Assembly (NCBI RefSeq): GCF_003993795.1
Contig: NZ_RWKV01000008.1
Span: 682,001-746,000 of the forward strand
Source: Aquabacter cavernae
Lineage (GTDB): Bacteria > Pseudomonadota > Alphaproteobacteria > Rhizobiales > Xanthobacteraceae
Direction: 5' to 3'
Length of the DNA: 64,000 nt
Below are positions 28,066-39,284 of this stretch, piece by piece. A program made the translations under genes and the position numbers. Within the stretch, counting starts at the first letter, position 1; every line of letters begins with the position of its first letter. Below the pieces are notes generated by a model. That model saw only the letters and a program-made list of their open reading frames with translations, made no database searches and had not been told where the DNA came from.

Positions 28066-29396
28066 TTTCTTTTCCCCCCCCGGAGCTTGGCCTTCTTGAC
28101 CAGCCCTTCGTATTGGTGGGCCAAGAGATGGCCCTGGACCTGCGCCACCGTATCCATGGTGACGCTCACCACGATCAGAAGTGATGTGCCGCCAAAATAG
28201 AACGGGACGGCCGCGTAGGAAATCAGCAGTTCGGGGAAGAGACACACTGCCGCGATATAGGCCGCGCCGACCACGGTGATTCGCGTCAGCACATAATCGA
28301 TATATTCCGCCGTCCGCTCGCCGGGACGGATGCCCGGAATGAAGCCGCCATGCTTCTTGAGGTTGTCCGCCGTCTCCACCGGATTGAACACGATCGCGGT
28401 GTAGAAGAAGCAGAAGAACACGATCAGCACCACATACATGAGCATGTAGAGCGGCTGGCCGTGGCCCAGAAGGCGCGTGGTCGTGTTGAACCACTCCGGC
28501 CCGGCGCCCTGCGTGAAGCTGCCGATGGTGGCCGGGATGAGCAGCAGCGAGGACGCGAAGATCGGCGGGATAACGCCCGACGTGTTCAGCTTGAGCGGCA
28601 GGTGCGAGGACTGGCCCTCATACATGCGGTTGCCCACCTGGCGCTTCGGATACTGGATCAGAAGGCGGCGCTGGGCGCGCTCCATGAACACGATGAAGGC
28701 GATGATCACCACGGCCATGACCAGCACCGCCAGGATGAGCGGCGTGGACAGTGCGCCCTGCCGGCCCAGCTCCAGGGTGCGCGCGAAGGCGCCCGGCAGC
28801 TCGGCCACGATGCCGGCGAAGATGATCAGCGAAGTGCCGTTGCCGATGCCGCGCGAGGTGATCTGCTCACCCAGCCACATCAGGAACATGGTGCCGCCCG
28901 TCAGGGTGATGACGGTGGAAATGCGGAAAAACCAGCCGGGATCCGACACAACGGCGCCCGAGCTTTCGAGGCCCACGGCAATGCCGTACGCCTGGAACAG
29001 CGCCAGGACCACGGTCAGGTAACGGGTATACTGGTTGAGCTGCTTGCGCCCGCTCTCGCCTTCCTTCTTCAGCGCCTCCAGCGTCGGCGAGACGCTGGTG
29101 AGGAGCTGGATGATGATGGAGGCGGAGATGTAGGGCATGATGTTCAGGGCGAAAATGGCCATGCGCTGCACGGCACCACCCGAAAACATATTGAAGAGGC
29201 CGATAATCCCCTGCTGCGCGTTCCGGAAAACGTCCTGCAGCGCGTCGGGATTGATACCGGGCAGCGGGATATACGTCCCGAGGCGATAGACGAGAAGCGC
29301 GCCGAGGGTGAACCAAATGCGCTTCTTAAGTTCCTCGGCCTTGCCGAGAGCACCGAAATTCAGGTTCGCTGCGAGTTGTTCCGCCGCCGAGACCAT
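28062..29396 (-). CDS. secY: Preprotein translocase subunit SecY
   Basis: A 444-residue channel protein of the Sec translocon with ten transmembrane helices. Plug and first helix: [15 protein letters not shown]. The later blocks [21 protein letters not shown] and [23 protein letters not shown] (broken below 20 residues in the family motif PGIRPG) are conserved cytoplasmic loops contacting the ribosome and SecA. It is separated from rplO by 226 bases that contain a strong terminator, so it probably has its own promoter, which I could not place. Confidence 0.97.
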   Translation of the reverse strand: MVSAAEQLAANLNFGALGKAEELKKRIWFTLGALLVYRLGTYIPLPGINPDALQDVFRNAQQGIIGLFNMFSGGAVQRMAIFALNIMPYISASIIIQLLTSVSPTLEALKKEGESGRKQLNQYTRYLTVVLALFQAYGIAVGLESSGAVVSDPGWFFRISTVITLTGGTMFLMWLGEQITSRGIGNGTSLIIFAGIVAELPGAFARTLELGRQGALSTPLILAVLVMAVVIIAFIVFMERAQRRLLIQYPKRQVGNRMYEGQSSHLPLKLNTSGVIPPIFASSLLLIPATIGSFTQGAGPEWFNTTTRLLGHGQPLYMLMYVVLIVFFCFFYTAIVFNPVETADNLKKHGGFIPGIRPGERTAEYIDYVLTRITVVGAAYIAAVCLFPELLISYAAVPFYFGGTSLLIVVSVTMDTVAQVQGHLLAHQYEGLVKKAKLRGGKRK

Positions 29397-29586
29397 GCCT
29401 TGCTCCGCTTGGGCCGGTCGGAAGAAGCCCGGCCTTCGAGTATGAGCGCGCGGGCGCCGCGAACAAAGCGCGCGCCGTCAATCAAAGGACGGTCATAGCC
29501 GCAAGCGGTGCGTGAGGCCATGGCCCGGATGCCGCGCCCGACAAAACGACCGCCGCCCCGCAGAGCGGGACACGGCGGCCAAACAG

Positions 29587-29612
29587 AAAAAGGAGGGCAG
29601 ATCCTGCCCTCC
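29587..29612 (-). terminator. Terminator after rplO
   Basis: Minus strand GGAGGGCAG-GAT-CTGCCCTCC is followed by TTTTTC, 10 bases after the rplO stop codon. It separates the spc ribosomal genes from secY-adk. No gene is seen in the remaining space up to secY. Confidence 0.85.
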
Positions 29613-29622
29613 CCTTCTCACA

Positions 29623-30111
29623 TCACTCAGCCGGAGCGTCCTCGGCCGGAGCCGGGGCGGTCATGGACACAGTGCCACCGGCCTTTTCGACCGCGGCGAC
29701 TGCCGACTTGGTGGCATAGGCCACGTCGAGATTCACCTTGGAGGTGAGCTCGCCGGAGCCGAGCACCCGGACCCCATCCTTGGCGCGGCGCAGGACGCCG
29801 GCAGTGATGAGGGCCGCTTCGGTCACCGGCTGGGAGGCATCGAGCCGGCCCGCCTGGACGGCGGCCTCAATGCGACCGAGGGTGACCTCGTTGTAGTCGA
29901 GGCGGAAGATGTTGTGGAAGCCGCGCTTCGGCAGACGCCGGTGCAGCGGCATCTGGCCACCTTCGAACCCCTTGATGGCGACGCCGGTCCGGGCCTTCTG
30001 ACCCTTTACGCCGCGACCACCGGTCTTGCCCTTGCCGGAGCCGATGCCCCGACCCACCCGCATGCGCTTCTTGCGCGCGCCGGGATTGTCTCTGATCTCG
30101 TCGAGCTTCAT
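29623..30111 (-). CDS. rplO: 50S ribosomal protein L15
   Basis: 162 residues. [22 protein letters not shown] and the Gly-rich [18 protein letters not shown] are the L15 N-terminal signature (each below is partly conserved), with [20 protein letters not shown] in the middle. The C-terminus ends in an Ala/Pro/Glu tail. Late-assembling 23S rRNA-binding protein. Last gene of the spc unit before the terminator. Confidence 0.97.
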   Translation of the reverse strand: MKLDEIRDNPGARKKRMRVGRGIGSGKGKTGGRGVKGQKARTGVAIKGFEGGQMPLHRRLPKRGFHNIFRLDYNEVTLGRIEAAVQAGRLDASQPVTEAALITAGVLRRAKDGVRVLGSGELTSKVNLDVAYATKSAVAAVEKAGGTVSMTAPAPAEDAPAE

Positions 30112-30122
30112 CTCGCCTCTCC

Positions 30123-30317
30123 TCAGTCCACGACGCGGACGAGATGAGCGACTTTCGCGATCATCCCGCGCACCGCCGGGGTGTCCTGCAGGGTCGAACG
30201 GCGATGACGCTTGTTCAGCCCGAGGCCCACGAGGGTTGCTTCCTGGTCAGCCGGACGGCGGATCGGAGAACCGACCTGCTCGACGGTGACGGTTTTGCCT
30301 TCAGTCGCATTCGCCAT
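30123..30317 (-). CDS. rpmD: 50S ribosomal protein L30
   Basis: 64 residues, normal for L30. [20 protein letters not shown] and [20 protein letters not shown] are the family blocks, ending VAHLVRVVD. It is 11 bases upstream of rplO in the standard spc order rpsE-rpmD-rplO. Confidence 0.96.
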   Translation of the reverse strand: MANATEGKTVTVEQVGSPIRRPADQEATLVGLGLNKRHRRSTLQDTPAVRGMIAKVAHLVRVVD

Positions 30318-30345
30318 GGCGCGCTCCTATTTCTAAAGAGCCCGC

Positions 30346-30903
30346 TCAGTCGGTCGCTTCCGCGTCTTCGACGCGGCGGCGGGACTGGAGCTGCGACACC
30401 TTGATGCCACGACGGGCGGCGACGGAACGCGGGCTGTCCTGATTCTTCAGGGCATCGAACGTGGCGCGCACCATGTTGTACGGGTTGGAAGACCCGAACG
30501 ACTTGGCAACCACGTCATGTACGCCCAGCGTCTCGAAGACAGCGCGCATCGGACCACCGGCGATGATTCCGGTACCAGCCGGGGCGGCGCGGAGCACCAC
30601 CTTGCCGGCGCCATGGTGACCATGCACGTCATGATGCAGGGTCCGGCCTTCGCGCAGCGGCACGCGGATCAGCGCGCGCTTCGCGCTTTCCGTGGCCTTG
30701 CGGATGGCCTCGGGAACCTCACGGGCCTTGCCGTGGCCGAAGCCGACGCGGCCCTTCTGGTCACCCACCACAACAAGGGCGGCAAAGCCGAAACGACGGC
30801 CGCCCTTCACCACTTTCGCGACGCGGTTGATGTGGACGAGCTTGTCCACGAACGTGTTGTCGCGGTCCTCGCGCTCGCCGCGATTATCCCTTTCACGGGC
30901 CAT
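30346..30903 (-). CDS. rpsE: 30S ribosomal protein S5
   Basis: 185 residues. [20 protein letters not shown] (double-stranded RNA-binding fold), [20 protein letters not shown] and the C-terminal [16 protein letters not shown] are diagnostic. It contributes to translational accuracy at the mRNA entry side. A charged N-terminal extension ([14 protein letters not shown]) is typical of alphaproteobacteria. Confidence 0.97.
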   Translation of the reverse strand: MARERDNRGEREDRDNTFVDKLVHINRVAKVVKGGRRFGFAALVVVGDQKGRVGFGHGKAREVPEAIRKATESAKRALIRVPLREGRTLHHDVHGHHGAGKVVLRAAPAGTGIIAGGPMRAVFETLGVHDVVAKSFGSSNPYNMVRATFDALKNQDSPRSVAARRGIKVSQLQSRRRVEDAEATD

Positions 30904-30920
30904 TTCGTTCGTCCTTCGCG

Positions 30921-31283
30921 TCAGAACTCGAGGCCGCCTTCGCGGGCGCCCTCGGCGAGCGCCTTGACGCGCCCGTGATAGATGTAAGCGCCACGATCGA
31001 ACACGACCGTGGTCACGCCCTTCGCGGTGGCGCGCTCTGCCACCAGCTTGCCAATCGCCTTCGCGGCATCAACGTCCGCGCCGGTCTTCAGCGAGCTGCG
31101 CAGGTCCTTCTCGAGGCTGGAGGCGGCGACAATGGTCTCGCCCTTCGCGTCGTCGATGATCTGCGCGTAAATGTGTTGCGAGGTGCGGTGCACCGACAGG
31201 CGCGGACGCCCGTTGGCCGCTGCGCGAAGAGCGCGACGCACCTTGGCCTTGCGACGCTCAAGCGCCCCGATATCTTTAGCCAT
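30921..31283 (-). CDS. rplR: 50S ribosomal protein L18
   Basis: 120 residues, the 5S rRNA-binding protein. [20 protein letters not shown], the [11 protein letters not shown] block and the end [20 protein letters not shown] are the L18 signature. It lies between rplF and rpsE with short spacers. Confidence 0.97.
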   Translation of the reverse strand: MAKDIGALERRKAKVRRALRAAANGRPRLSVHRTSQHIYAQIIDDAKGETIVAASSLEKDLRSSLKTGADVDAAKAIGKLVAERATAKGVTTVVFDRGAYIYHGRVKALAEGAREGGLEF

Positions 31284-31295
31284 GGTTCGCCTCCG

Positions 31296-31829
31296 TCACT
31301 TCTTCTTGCCTTCCTTGCGGAAGATGAATTCGCCAGCGTACTTGACGCCCTTGCCCTTGTAGGGCTCGGGGCCGCGATACCCGCGGATCTCCGCGGCGAC
31401 CTGGCCGACCTGCTGCTTATCCACGCCGCTGACCACGATCTCCGTGGGCTTCGGCGCAACGATCTGGATGCCTTCCGGGATCGGGTAGATCACGTCATGG
31501 CTGAAGCCGAGGGACAGGTTGAGGTTCTTGCCCGCGACGGCGGCCTTGTAGCCGACGCCGGTGATCTCAAGCTTCTTCTCGAAGCCCTTGGTCACGCCTT
31601 CCACCAGGTTCGACACAAGGGTGCGGGACATGCCCCACATGGCCTTGTGACGATTGGTTTCGCCGCGCATGGACACCTTCAGCTCGGAACCGTTCAGCTC
31701 CGCGCTCACTTCCTCGACGAGGGTCACCTGAAGAGCGCCCTTGGGCCCCTTCACCTTCACCGTCTGGCCTTCCACATTGGCGCTCACGCCAGCGGGAATG
31801 GCGACGGGATGCTTGCCGATCTTCGACAT
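31296..31829 (-). CDS. rplF: 50S ribosomal protein L6
   Basis: 177 residues with two related beta-alpha domains. [12 protein letters not shown] at the start, [18 protein letters not shown] in the middle and [18 protein letters not shown] near the end are diagnostic. It binds near the sarcin-ricin loop and the factor-binding site. Confidence 0.97.
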   Translation of the reverse strand: MSKIGKHPVAIPAGVSANVEGQTVKVKGPKGALQVTLVEEVSAELNGSELKVSMRGETNRHKAMWGMSRTLVSNLVEGVTKGFEKKLEITGVGYKAAVAGKNLNLSLGFSHDVIYPIPEGIQIVAPKPTEIVVSGVDKQQVGQVAAEIRGYRGPEPYKGKGVKYAGEFIFRKEGKKK

Positions 31830-31847
31830 GTCTTTCTCCGTCGCTCG

Positions 31848-32246
31848 TCAGAACACGGTGCAGAGCACTTCGCCGCCGACATTCTTGTCGCGGGCGTCGT
31901 GATCAGCCATCACGCCCTGGGGCGTGGAGACAATCGCGATGCCGAGACCGTTGGCGACGCGGGGGAGGTTCTTCACCGACGCATAAACGCGACGGCCGGG
32001 CTTCGACACGCGAGAAATCTCGCGGATGACCGGCTGGCCGTCGAAATACTTCAGTTCCACCTCAAACTCGGTCCGGCCATTGCCGTGCTCCGTGGAGGTG
32101 TAGCCGCGGATGTAGCCTTCGTCGCGCAGGACGTCGAGCAGGCTGGCGCGCAGACGCGAGCCGGGCGTGGACGTCTTGTCCTTGCGGCGCATCTGGGCGT
32201 TGCGGATGCGGGTGATCAGATCGCCGATGGGATCATTGATGGACAT
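31848..32246 (-). CDS. rpsH: 30S ribosomal protein S8
   Basis: 132 residues. [20 protein letters not shown] and the end block [20 protein letters not shown] are S8 signatures. In E. coli S8 represses the spc operon by binding its mRNA near rplE. Whether that holds here was not assessed. Confidence 0.97.
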   Translation of the reverse strand: MSINDPIGDLITRIRNAQMRRKDKTSTPGSRLRASLLDVLRDEGYIRGYTSTEHGNGRTEFEVELKYFDGQPVIREISRVSKPGRRVYASVKNLPRVANGLGIAIVSTPQGVMADHDARDKNVGGEVLCTVF

Positions 32247-32256
32247 CGGACCCTCC

Positions 32257-32562
32257 TCACCAGCTCGACTTCACCAGGCCCGGAACCAGGCCCTGGGAGC
32301 CCAATTCGCGCAGCGCGATACGGCTCATCTTCAACTTGCGGTAAAACGCGCGCGGACGACCGGTCACTTCGCAGCGGTTACGCACCCGGATCCGCGCCGA
32401 ATTGCGCGGCAGTTCCGCCAGCTTGAGGGTCGCCGCAAAGCGCTCCTCGATCGGCAGTTCCTTGTCGTTCACGATCTTCTTGAGACCAGCGCGCTTCGCA
32501 CCAAGCTGCTGAGACAGCTTGCGGCGACGCTCGTTCGTCTCGATCGCGCTTTTCTTCGCCAT
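32257..32562 (-). CDS. rpsN: 30S ribosomal protein S14
   Basis: 101 residues from the start [13 protein letters not shown] at 32562; the upstream open codons are not family sequence. It is the long, zinc-free form of S14 (no CxxC pairs). The C-terminal [20 protein letters not shown] and [11 protein letters not shown] are conserved. It follows rplE after 98 non-coding bases. Confidence 0.97.
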   Translation of the reverse strand: MAKKSAIETNERRRKLSQQLGAKRAGLKKIVNDKELPIEERFAATLKLAELPRNSARIRVRNRCEVTGRPRAFYRKLKMSRIALRELGSQGLVPGLVKSSW

Positions 32563-32660
32563 TTCCTGCTCCTGTTCTCCGCGTCTGAGGGGATGGTCCC
32601 TCACAGCCGGAAAGCATTCCAAATCGTCATGCGACGGGGGAAGCCGCCGCTAATACACCG

Positions 32661-33218
32661 TCACTGGCGGAAGGGGAAGTTAAAGGCCTTCAAAAGAGCC
32701 CGCGCTTCGTCATCCGTCTTGGCGGTCGTGCACACGATGATGTCCATGCCCCACATCTGCTCGACGCGGTCATAATTGATCTCGGGGAACACGATGTGCT
32801 CCTTGATGCCCAGGGCGTAGTTGCCGCGGCCATCGAAGCTCTTGGGGTTCAGGCCGCGGAAGTCGCGCACGCGGGGCAGAGCCACGGTCACGAGGCGGTC
32901 CAGGAACTCATACATGCGGACCTTGCGAAGGGTGACCTTCGTGCCCACAGGCTGATTCTCGCGCAGCTTGAAGTTCGAGATCGCCTTGCGGGCGCGCGTC
33001 AGAACCGGCTTCTGGCCGGCGATGAGCGCGAGATCCGCGGCAGCGGTGGTCGCCTTCTTGGTGTCGGCAGTCGCCTCGCCCACGCCCATGTTGATGACGA
33101 TCTTGTCGATCGAAGGCACCTGCATGGGGTTGGCGTAACCGAACTGTTCGATCATCGCCGCGCGCACGACCTCATCATAGAGGGTGCGCAGCCGGGGGGT
33201 GTAATTCGCCTCAGCCAT
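32661..33218 (-). CDS. rplE: 50S ribosomal protein L5
   Basis: 185 residues, a 5S rRNA-binding protein of the central protuberance. [53 protein letters not shown] and FNFPFR are diagnostic. Its ATG overlaps the rplX stop codon by eight bases, so the two are coupled. Confidence 0.97.
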   Translation of the reverse strand: MAEANYTPRLRTLYDEVVRAAMIEQFGYANPMQVPSIDKIVINMGVGEATADTKKATTAAADLALIAGQKPVLTRARKAISNFKLRENQPVGTKVTLRKVRMYEFLDRLVTVALPRVRDFRGLNPKSFDGRGNYALGIKEHIVFPEINYDRVEQMWGMDIIVCTTAKTDDEARALLKAFNFPFRQ

Positions 33219-33528
33219 CGATCTTCTCCCCGGAACGCTTGGCCACGCGGACCTTGCGACCGTCTTCCAGCACTTCGAAGCCGACGCGGGTCGGCTTGCC
33301 GTCCTTGGGATCGGCGACCGCGATGTTGGACAGGTGGATCGGGGCCTCCTTGGAGATGATCCCGCCTTCCTGGTTCGCGGTCTGGCGCTGGTGGCGCTTC
33401 ACCACATTGACGCCGCGGACGAGCGCACGGTCTTCCTTCGGCATCACCTGAATGACCTCGCCGGTGCGACCCTTGTCACGGCCGACGAGCACGACGACTT
33501 TGTCGCCCTTCTTGATCTTAGCGGCCAT
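33211..33528 (-). CDS. rplX: 50S ribosomal protein L24
   Basis: 105 residues. [20 protein letters not shown] is the KOW motif at the N-terminus. [12 protein letters not shown] and the C-terminal [19 protein letters not shown] complete the family pattern. The ATG at 33528 shares one base with the rplN stop codon (TGATG). L24 initiates large subunit assembly. Confidence 0.97.
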   Translation of the reverse strand: MAAKIKKGDKVVVLVGRDKGRTGEVIQVMPKEDRALVRGVNVVKRHQRQTANQEGGIISKEAPIHLSNIAVADPKDGKPTRVGFEVLEDGRKVRVAKRSGEKIDG

Positions 33529-33896
33529 CACAGCACCTCCGGCGCCAGCGAGATGATCTTCATGTGGTTCTTCGCGCGAAGCTCGCGCGGAACCGGCCCG
33601 AAGATGCGGGTGCCCACCGGCTCCTTCTGGTTGTTGATCAGAACGGCCGCATTGCGGTCGAAACGGATCACCGAACCATCAACGCGACGGATGTCCTTGG
33701 CCGTGCGAACCACGACCGCCTTCATCACGTCACCCTTCTTCACTCGACCGCGCGGAATGGCTTCCTTGACCGACACCACGATGATGTCGCCCACGTGAGC
33801 GTACTTCCGCTTGGACCCGCCCAGCACCTTGATGCACATGACGCGACGCGCGCCGGAATTGTCCGCCACGTCGAGATTGGTCTGCATCTGGATCAT
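33528..33896 (-). CDS. rplN: 50S ribosomal protein L14
   Basis: 122 residues from the start [20 protein letters not shown] at 33896. An open stretch of 12 codons upstream is not family sequence. [20 protein letters not shown] and [10 protein letters not shown] are conserved. It is 156 bases after rpsQ, a longer spacer than elsewhere in this region. I found no convincing promoter in that spacer. Confidence 0.97.
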   Translation of the reverse strand: MIQMQTNLDVADNSGARRVMCIKVLGGSKRKYAHVGDIIVVSVKEAIPRGRVKKGDVMKAVVVRTAKDIRRVDGSVIRFDRNAAVLINNQKEPVGTRIFGPVPRELRAKNHMKIISLAPEVL

Positions 33897-34052
33897 GACG
33901 CACCTGTTCTCGTCATCCAGCGCCGCCGGCAAACCGGCATTGCCCGTTCAACATGCCCATGCCCGCTCATCGAACATGGGTTTTCCGCCGCGACGCGGTC
34001 TCCACTCTTCCCCTTTGGGGCGAAGACGGACCCTGCGTCGGAGCGATTTCTA

Positions 34053-34301
34053 TCAGACCGCCAGCCGCTTCTCGCCCTGGACCACGATCCAGTTCTTCAG
34101 CTTAGACAGCGGCCGGTGCTCTTCGATCCACACCGTATCTCCCACATGCCAGGCATTGCCTTCATCATGGGCGTGATACTTCTTGGACCGACGAACGGTC
34201 TTCTTCAGCAGCGGATGGGTAAAGCGACGCTCCACCCGGACCACAACCGTCTTATCCTGCTTGTCGCTCACCACGACGCCTTGGAGCACGCGCTTCGGCA
34301 T
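34053..34301 (-). CDS. rpsQ: 30S ribosomal protein S17
   Basis: 82 residues with the OB fold. [40 protein letters not shown] and [11 protein letters not shown] are diagnostic. It binds 16S rRNA early in assembly. It lies nine bases after rpmC and is followed by a 156-base spacer before rplN. Confidence 0.97.
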   Translation of the reverse strand: MPKRVLQGVVVSDKQDKTVVVRVERRFTHPLLKKTVRRSKKYHAHDEGNAWHVGDTVWIEEHRPLSKLKNWIVVQGEKRLAV

Positions 34302-34310
34302 CGCTCGACC

Positions 34311-34517
34311 TCACTTCGCCTTCGCGGCATCGCCGCGCTTGGTGTTCTGCACGGTCTTGACCCGCGCGATATCGCGGCGGACCTGCTTGCTCCGTGCCGT
34401 GTTCTCCAGCTGACCCGTCGCCTTCTGGAAGCGCAGGTTGAACTGTTCCTTCTTCAGCTTCAGCAGCTCGTCGGTGAGCTGATCGGTGCTGAGGGTCTTA
34501 ATGTCCTCGGCCTTCAT
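34311..34517 (-). CDS. rpmC: 50S ribosomal protein L29
   Basis: 68 residues, two helices. [20 protein letters not shown] and [14 protein letters not shown] are the L29 signature. It sits near the exit tunnel where trigger factor and SRP dock. Confidence 0.97.
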   Translation of the reverse strand: MKAEDIKTLSTDQLTDELLKLKKEQFNLRFQKATGQLENTARSKQVRRDIARVKTVQNTKRGDAAKAK

Positions 34518-34527
34518 GATCTACTCC

Positions 34528-34941
34528 TCACTCGGCGATGCGCTGGATGAAGCGCGTCTTGATCGGCAGCTTGGCGGCCGCCAGGGTCAGGGCCTCACGG
34601 GCGATATCGACGCTTACGCCATCGATCTCGAACATGATGCGGCCCGGCTTGACCTTGGCCGCCCAGTAGTCCGGGGCGCCCTTGCCCTTACCCATACGGA
34701 CTTCCGTGGGCTTGGACGAAACGGGCACGTCCGGGAAGACGCGGATCCAAACACGACCCGCACGCTTCATATGGCGTGTGAGCGCGCGGCGCGCGGCCTC
34801 GATCTGACGGGCGGTGACGCGCTCCGGCTCCACGGCCTTCAGGCCGAATTCGCCGAAGCTGAGTTCCGTGCCGCCCTTGGCGACGCCGTGAATGCGTCCC
34901 TTGAACTGCTTACGGAACTTGGTGCGCTTAGGTTGCAGCAT
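34528..34941 (-). CDS. rplP: 50S ribosomal protein L16
   Basis: 137 residues. [20 protein letters not shown] and the block [20 protein letters not shown] are diagnostic. It organises the A-site region and helps architecture near the peptidyl transferase centre. The conserved arginine region that is hydroxylated in E. coli (KGAPDYW neighbourhood) is present. Confidence 0.97.
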   Translation of the reverse strand: MLQPKRTKFRKQFKGRIHGVAKGGTELSFGEFGLKAVEPERVTARQIEAARRALTRHMKRAGRVWIRVFPDVPVSSKPTEVRMGKGKGAPDYWAAKVKPGRIMFEIDGVSVDIAREALTLAAAKLPIKTRFIQRIAE

Positions 34942-34970
34942 GGCTTATCTGCTTTCTTATCGTTCGCCCG

Positions 34971-35711
34971 TCAAGCGGCATCGCGATCACGACCGTGGTC
35001 GCGATCGCCGCGCTCACGGCGGGGCGGACGGCCGCTCGGACCTTCACCCTCGGCCAGGCGCTTGTCCTGTGCCATGGGATCGTGCTCGAGGATCTCGCCC
35101 TTGAAGATCCAAACCTTCACGCCGCACGTCCCGTAGGTCGTGAACGCCGTGGCGGTGCCGTAATCCACGTCCGCACGCAGGGTGTGCAGCGGAACGCGGC
35201 CCTCGCGGTACCATTCAAGGCGCGCAATCTCAGCCCCGCCGAGACGGCCGGAGCAGTTGATGCGGATGCCTTCGGCGCCGAGACGCATGGCGGACTGCAC
35301 GGCGCGCTTCATGGCGCGACGGAAAGCCACGCGGCGCTCCAGCTGCTGGGCGATGGACTCGGCGACAAGACGCGCGTCGATTTCCGGCTTACGGATCTCG
35401 ACGATGTTGATGAAGACTTCCGACTTGGTCATGTCGGAGACCTTCTTGCGCAGCTTGTCGATGTCCGCGCCCTTCTTGCCGATCACCACGCCCGGACGGG
35501 CGGAGTGGATCGTCACGCGGCACTTCTTGTGCGGCCGCTCAATCACCACCTTGGACACCGCAGCCTGCTTGAGCTGCTTCATCAGCATCTCGCGGATCTT
35601 GATGTCCTCGTGAAGCAGCTTGCCGTACTCGCCCTTATTGGCGAACCAGCGGCTGTCCCACGTGCGGTTAATGCCGAGCCGCAGCCCGACCGGATTGACC
35701 TTCTGACCCAT
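34971..35711 (-). CDS. rpsC: 30S ribosomal protein S3
   Basis: 246 residues. [20 protein letters not shown], the KH domain ([20 protein letters not shown]) and [20 protein letters not shown] are diagnostic. The C-terminus has a charged Arg/Asp/Gly tail ([15 protein letters not shown]). It forms the mRNA entry helicase with S4 and S5. The start overlaps the rplV stop codon by one base. Confidence 0.97.
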   Translation of the reverse strand: MGQKVNPVGLRLGINRTWDSRWFANKGEYGKLLHEDIKIREMLMKQLKQAAVSKVVIERPHKKCRVTIHSARPGVVIGKKGADIDKLRKKVSDMTKSEVFINIVEIRKPEIDARLVAESIAQQLERRVAFRRAMKRAVQSAMRLGAEGIRINCSGRLGGAEIARLEWYREGRVPLHTLRADVDYGTATAFTTYGTCGVKVWIFKGEILEHDPMAQDKRLAEGEGPSGRPPRRERGDRDHGRDRDAA

Positions 35712-36091
35712 CAGGCCCGCTCCTCGACTTCCCGCACCACGATGGTGATGTGGGCGAAGGGCTTCTCGATCCGGGACGCACGACCGCGCGCCCGGGGGGA
35801 GAACCGCTTCATCACCAGACCCTTGCCCACGTGCGCCTCGGCGACGACCAGGTCATCGACGTCCAGCTCGTGGTTGTTCTCGGCGTTCGCGATCGCGCTC
35901 TCGAGGCACTTCTTCACGTCGCGGGCAATCCGCTTACGGGAGAATTCGAGATCGGCGAGCGCGGTCGCCACCTTCTTGCCGCGGATCAGGCCCGCGACAA
36001 GGTTGAGCTTCTGGGGCGAGACACGCAGATTGCGCGCAACCGCCTTTGCTTCGTTATCCGCGAGAGCGCGGGGCTTTGCCTGCTTGCTCAT
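35711..36091 (-). CDS. rplV: 50S ribosomal protein L22
   Basis: 126 residues. [40 protein letters not shown] and [20 protein letters not shown] are diagnostic. Its extended loop lines the exit tunnel next to L4. It lies six bases after rpsS and shares one base with rpsC. Confidence 0.97.
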   Translation of the reverse strand: MSKQAKPRALADNEAKAVARNLRVSPQKLNLVAGLIRGKKVATALADLEFSRKRIARDVKKCLESAIANAENNHELDVDDLVVAEAHVGKGLVMKRFSPRARGRASRIEKPFAHITIVVREVEERA

Positions 36092-36097
36092 TGCCGA

Positions 36098-36376
36098 TCA
36101 CCGACGCTTCGACTTCTTGTCGGCCGCGTGCCCGTAATAGGTACGCGTCGGCGCGAATTCGCCGAACTTATGGCCGACCATGTCTTCCGAAACATGAACA
36201 GGGACATGCTTCTGCCCGTTGTACACGCCGAAATTGAGGCCCACGAACTGCGGGAGGATCGTGGAGCGGCGGCTCCAGATCTTGATGGTCTCGCTGCGGC
36301 CCGAAGCGCGCGAGGCGTCTGCCTTCTTGAGCAGATAGCCGTCGACGAACGGGCCCTTCCAAATCGCTCTTGACAT
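36098..36376 (-). CDS. rpsS: 30S ribosomal protein S19
   Basis: 92 residues. [20 protein letters not shown], the central [20 protein letters not shown] and [20 protein letters not shown] are the S19 signature. It forms a head complex with S13. It is eleven bases downstream of rplB. Confidence 0.97.
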   Translation of the reverse strand: MSRAIWKGPFVDGYLLKKADASRASGRSETIKIWSRRSTILPQFVGLNFGVYNGQKHVPVHVSEDMVGHKFGEFAPTRTYYGHAADKKSKRR

Positions 36377-36387
36377 ATGTCAGGCCC

Positions 36388-37221
36388 TCACTTCTTCCGC
36401 TTGTGGCGGCTGGTGACGATGAACTTGTCCGTCGCCTTGTTGTTGCGGGTCTTCTTGCCCTTCGTGGGGAGGCCCCACGGAGTGACGGGATGACGGCCGC
36501 CCGAGGTGCGGCCTTCGCCGCCGCCGTGCGGATGGTCAACCGGGTTCATGGTCACACCACGGTTATGCGGCTTGCGACCCAACCAGCGCGAACGACCCGC
36601 CTTGCCCAGCGAGATGTTCATGTGGTCAGGGTTCGACACCGCGCCCACCGTGGCATAGCAGGCGCCATGCACAAGACGCTGCTCGCCGGAGTTCAGGCGA
36701 ACGATGACGTAGCCCTGGTCACGACCGACGATCTGCGCATAGGCACCCGCCGAGCGCGCGATCTGGCCGCCCTTGCCGATCTTCATCTCCACATTGTGCA
36801 CGATGGTGCCAACGGGGAGGCTGGAGAGCGGGCCGGCATTGCCGGGCTTCACGTCCACCTGGTCGCCGGCGATCACAGAATCACCGACCGCCAGACGCTG
36901 CGGCGCCAGGATATAGGACAGTTCACCGTCCTGATACTTGATCAGGGCGATAAAGGCCGAGCGGTTCGGATCATATTCGATCCGATCCACCACCGCCGAC
37001 ACGCCACGCTTGGAGCGCTTGAAATCGACGAGGCGATAGGCCTGCTTATGACCGCCGCCGCGGAAGCGGACGGTGATGCGGCCATTATTGTTGCGTCCGC
37101 CCGAGGAACTCTTGCCCTCGGTCAGGGTCTTGACCGGCTTGCCCTTGTACAGGCCGGAACGGTCAACGATCACGAGCTGGCGGAGGCTCGGCGTGACCGG
37201 CTTGAAATGCTTCAGCGCCAT
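36388..37221 (-). CDS. rplB: 50S ribosomal protein L2
   Basis: 277 residues from the start [15 protein letters not shown] at 37221; 21 upstream open codons are not family sequence. [37 protein letters not shown] and [20 protein letters not shown] are diagnostic; the last holds the conserved His region near the peptidyl transferase centre. Confidence 0.97.
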   Translation of the reverse strand: MALKHFKPVTPSLRQLVIVDRSGLYKGKPVKTLTEGKSSSGGRNNNGRITVRFRGGGHKQAYRLVDFKRSKRGVSAVVDRIEYDPNRSAFIALIKYQDGELSYILAPQRLAVGDSVIAGDQVDVKPGNAGPLSSLPVGTIVHNVEMKIGKGGQIARSAGAYAQIVGRDQGYVIVRLNSGEQRLVHGACYATVGAVSNPDHMNISLGKAGRSRWLGRKPHNRGVTMNPVDHPHGGGEGRTSGGRHPVTPWGLPTKGKKTRNNKATDKFIVTSRHKRKK

Positions 37222-37243
37222 GGTCTTGGCTCCCGTCTCTCGC

Positions 37244-37552
37244 TCACAGACCGGTCGTGATGTCGATGGTCTGACCCGCTTCAAGGGTCACGACCGCCTT
37301 CTTCACATCGGACTGAACGCCCTTCCGACCCTTGAAAATCTTGACCTTGCCCTTGCGGACCAGGGTGTTCACGCTCTTCACCTTCACGTCGAACAGACGC
37401 TCCACCGCCTCCTTGATCTGGGGCTTGGTGGCCGTGCCGGCGACGTTGAAGACGACCTTGCTGTATTCGCTCGCCGCCGTCGCCTTCTCGGTGATGACGG
37501 GAGACAGGATCACGTCGTAATGACGTGCCTCAATGTTCGGCTGCGGGCTCAT
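37244..37552 (-). CDS. rplW: 50S ribosomal protein L23
   Basis: 102 residues. [40 protein letters not shown] and [20 protein letters not shown] are diagnostic. It is the main docking site for trigger factor, SRP and SecYEG at the tunnel exit. Its ATG overlaps the rplD stop codon (ATGA). Confidence 0.97.
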   Translation of the reverse strand: MSPQPNIEARHYDVILSPVITEKATAASEYSKVVFNVAGTATKPQIKEAVERLFDVKVKSVNTLVRKGKVKIFKGRKGVQSDVKKAVVTLEAGQTIDITTGL

Positions 37553-38169
37553 TTGAAGCGCGCCTCCAGCGCGTCGACGGCCGCCTTGGTCAGGACCAGG
37601 GTGTCGCGCCGAAGAATGTCATAAACGTTGATGCCCTGGATCGGCAGCACGTCAACATAGGGGAGGTTGCGCGCGGCCAGAGCCACGTTGGCCTCGACCT
37701 CGGCACCGTCGATGACGAGCACGGAGGCAATCCCCAGCTTCTCGAACCGATCCTTGAGCGCCTTCGTCTTGGCATCGTCGAGCGAGACCTTGTCGAGGAC
37801 GATGATCTGGTCGGCCTTGGCCTTGGACGACAGCGCATGCTTCAGAGCCAGCGCGCGCACCTTCTTCGGCATGTCGATGGCGTGCGAACGCACCACCGGG
37901 CCGAAGGCGCGACCGCCGCCACGAAACTGCGGAGCGGACGCCGCGCCGTGACGGGCATTGCCGGTGCCCTTCTGCTTGTACATCTTCTTGGAGGTCCGAT
38001 TGATCTCGGACCGTCCCTTGGTGCGGTGCGTGCCAGCCTGACGGCGGGCCAGCTGCCAGGTCACGCAGCGGTGCAGAATGTCCGCGCGCGGCTCAAGGCC
38101 GAAGATCTCGTCCGAGAGGGTCACCGAGCCAGCGTCGGCGCCATCGAGCGTCTTGACAGTGAGTTCCAT
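37549..38169 (-). CDS. rplD: 50S ribosomal protein L4
   Basis: 206 residues from the ATG at 38169, which shares one base with the rplC stop codon (TGATG). [20 protein letters not shown] and [20 protein letters not shown] are the conserved loop lining the exit tunnel. In E. coli L4 represses the S10 operon through its leader; no such leader was tested here. Confidence 0.97.
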   Translation of the reverse strand: MELTVKTLDGADAGSVTLSDEIFGLEPRADILHRCVTWQLARRQAGTHRTKGRSEINRTSKKMYKQKGTGNARHGAASAPQFRGGGRAFGPVVRSHAIDMPKKVRALALKHALSSKAKADQIIVLDKVSLDDAKTKALKDRFEKLGIASVLVIDGAEVEANVALAARNLPYVDVLPIQGINVYDILRRDTLVLTKAAVDALEARFK

Positions 38170-38903
38170 CACGCGCCCTCCTCGTTCGCAGCTTCAACCG
38201 CGACTTCCGCCGCAGCGCCATTGGTCTCGCGCAGCTTGAACGCGCCCGGCTTGGGGGCCTCGTTCGGCAGACGCTTCTTCACGGCGTCACGCACCATGAT
38301 CCAGCCGCCCGCATGACCGGGGACGGCGCCCTCGACCGCGATCAGGCCGCGCTCGACGTCGGTCATCACGACCTTCAGGTTCTGGGTGGTGACGGTCACG
38401 TCGCCCATGTGACCCGGCATCTTCTTGTTCTTGAAGGTCTTGCCGGGATCCTGACGGCCACCGGTCGAGCCGATGGAGCGGTGAGAGATGGACACGCCGT
38501 GAGAGGCGCGCAGACCACCGAAATTGTGGCGCTTCATACCGCCGGCAAAACCCTTACCGATGGTGGTGCCCGTGACATCCACGAACTGGCCCACAACGAA
38601 GTGGTCAGCGGTGATCTCGGCACCCACCGGGATAAGGTCCGCCTCGGCGACGCGGAATTCCGCAAGCTTCCGCTTGGGCTCCACCTCGGCAATGGCGAAG
38701 TTGCCGCGCTCGGCGCGCGTCACATTCTTCGGCTTGCGGCGGCCAGCTCCAAGCTGGAGCGCCACATAACCGTTATTGTCGAGCGTACGGTGGGCAACCA
38801 CCTGGCAGCTCTCAACTTTCAGCACCGTGACCGGAACATGTTCACCGGCATCCGTAAAGATGCGGGTCATGCCGACCTTCTGGGCGATGACGCCTGACCG
38901 CAT
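38169..38903 (-). CDS. rplC: 50S ribosomal protein L3
   Basis: 244 residues from the start [20 protein letters not shown] at 38903. [20 protein letters not shown] and [20 protein letters not shown] are diagnostic, the latter including the glutamine methylated in other bacteria. The C-terminus has an Ala/Glu-rich extension of about 25 residues. It follows rpsJ by 22 bases. Confidence 0.97.
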   Translation of the reverse strand: MRSGVIAQKVGMTRIFTDAGEHVPVTVLKVESCQVVAHRTLDNNGYVALQLGAGRRKPKNVTRAERGNFAIAEVEPKRKLAEFRVAEADLIPVGAEITADHFVVGQFVDVTGTTIGKGFAGGMKRHNFGGLRASHGVSISHRSIGSTGGRQDPGKTFKNKKMPGHMGDVTVTTQNLKVVMTDVERGLIAVEGAVPGHAGGWIMVRDAVKKRLPNEAPKPGAFKLRETNGAAAEVAVEAANEEGA

Positions 38904-38925
38904 GGTCGTGTCTCCTCGCCTCACG

Positions 38926-39234
38926 TCAGAGCTTGATTTCGACGTCAACGCCGGCGGCGAGGTCGAGCTTCATCAGCGCGTCCACCGTCTGGGGCGTCGG
39001 ATCGACGATATCAAGCAACCGCTTGTGAGTACGCATCTCAAACTGCTCGCGCGACTTCTTATCGATGTGCGGAGAGCGATTGACGGTGAACTTCTCGATC
39101 CGCGTCGGCAGCGGGATCGGGCCGCGGACCTGAGCGCCGGTGCGCTTGGCCGTGGCGACGATCTCGCGCGTCGAGGCGTCGAGAATACGATGATCGAACG
39201 CCTTGAGGCGGATCCGGATGTTCTGGCCGTTCAT
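38926..39234 (-). CDS. rpsJ: 30S ribosomal protein S10
   Basis: 102 residues. [40 protein letters not shown] and the end [20 protein letters not shown] are diagnostic; it is also NusE in antitermination complexes. First gene of the S10 group, 64 bases after tuf. The tuf-rpsJ spacer holds a terminator-like hairpin and no visible promoter. Confidence 0.97.
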   Translation of the reverse strand: MNGQNIRIRLKAFDHRILDASTREIVATAKRTGAQVRGPIPLPTRIEKFTVNRSPHIDKKSREQFEMRTHKRLLDIVDPTPQTVDALMKLDLAAGVDVEIKL

Positions 39235-39250
39235 GGCTCTGTGGCTCCAA

Positions 39251-39284
39251 CAAAAAGAGGCGCGCAGGCGACCTACGCGCCCCG
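39251..39284 (-). terminator. Terminator-like hairpin between tuf and rpsJ
   Basis: Minus strand GGCGCG and CGCGCC pair around an 11-base loop and are followed by TCTTTTTG. Being inside a continuous ribosomal gene run, it would end or attenuate transcription from the str promoter before the S10 genes. Confidence 0.65.

Noticed and set aside
27475-28494. Long N-terminal extension of adk
   Set aside because: The extension overlaps secY out of frame; the adk ATG at 28065 in the ATGA overlap fits the family start.
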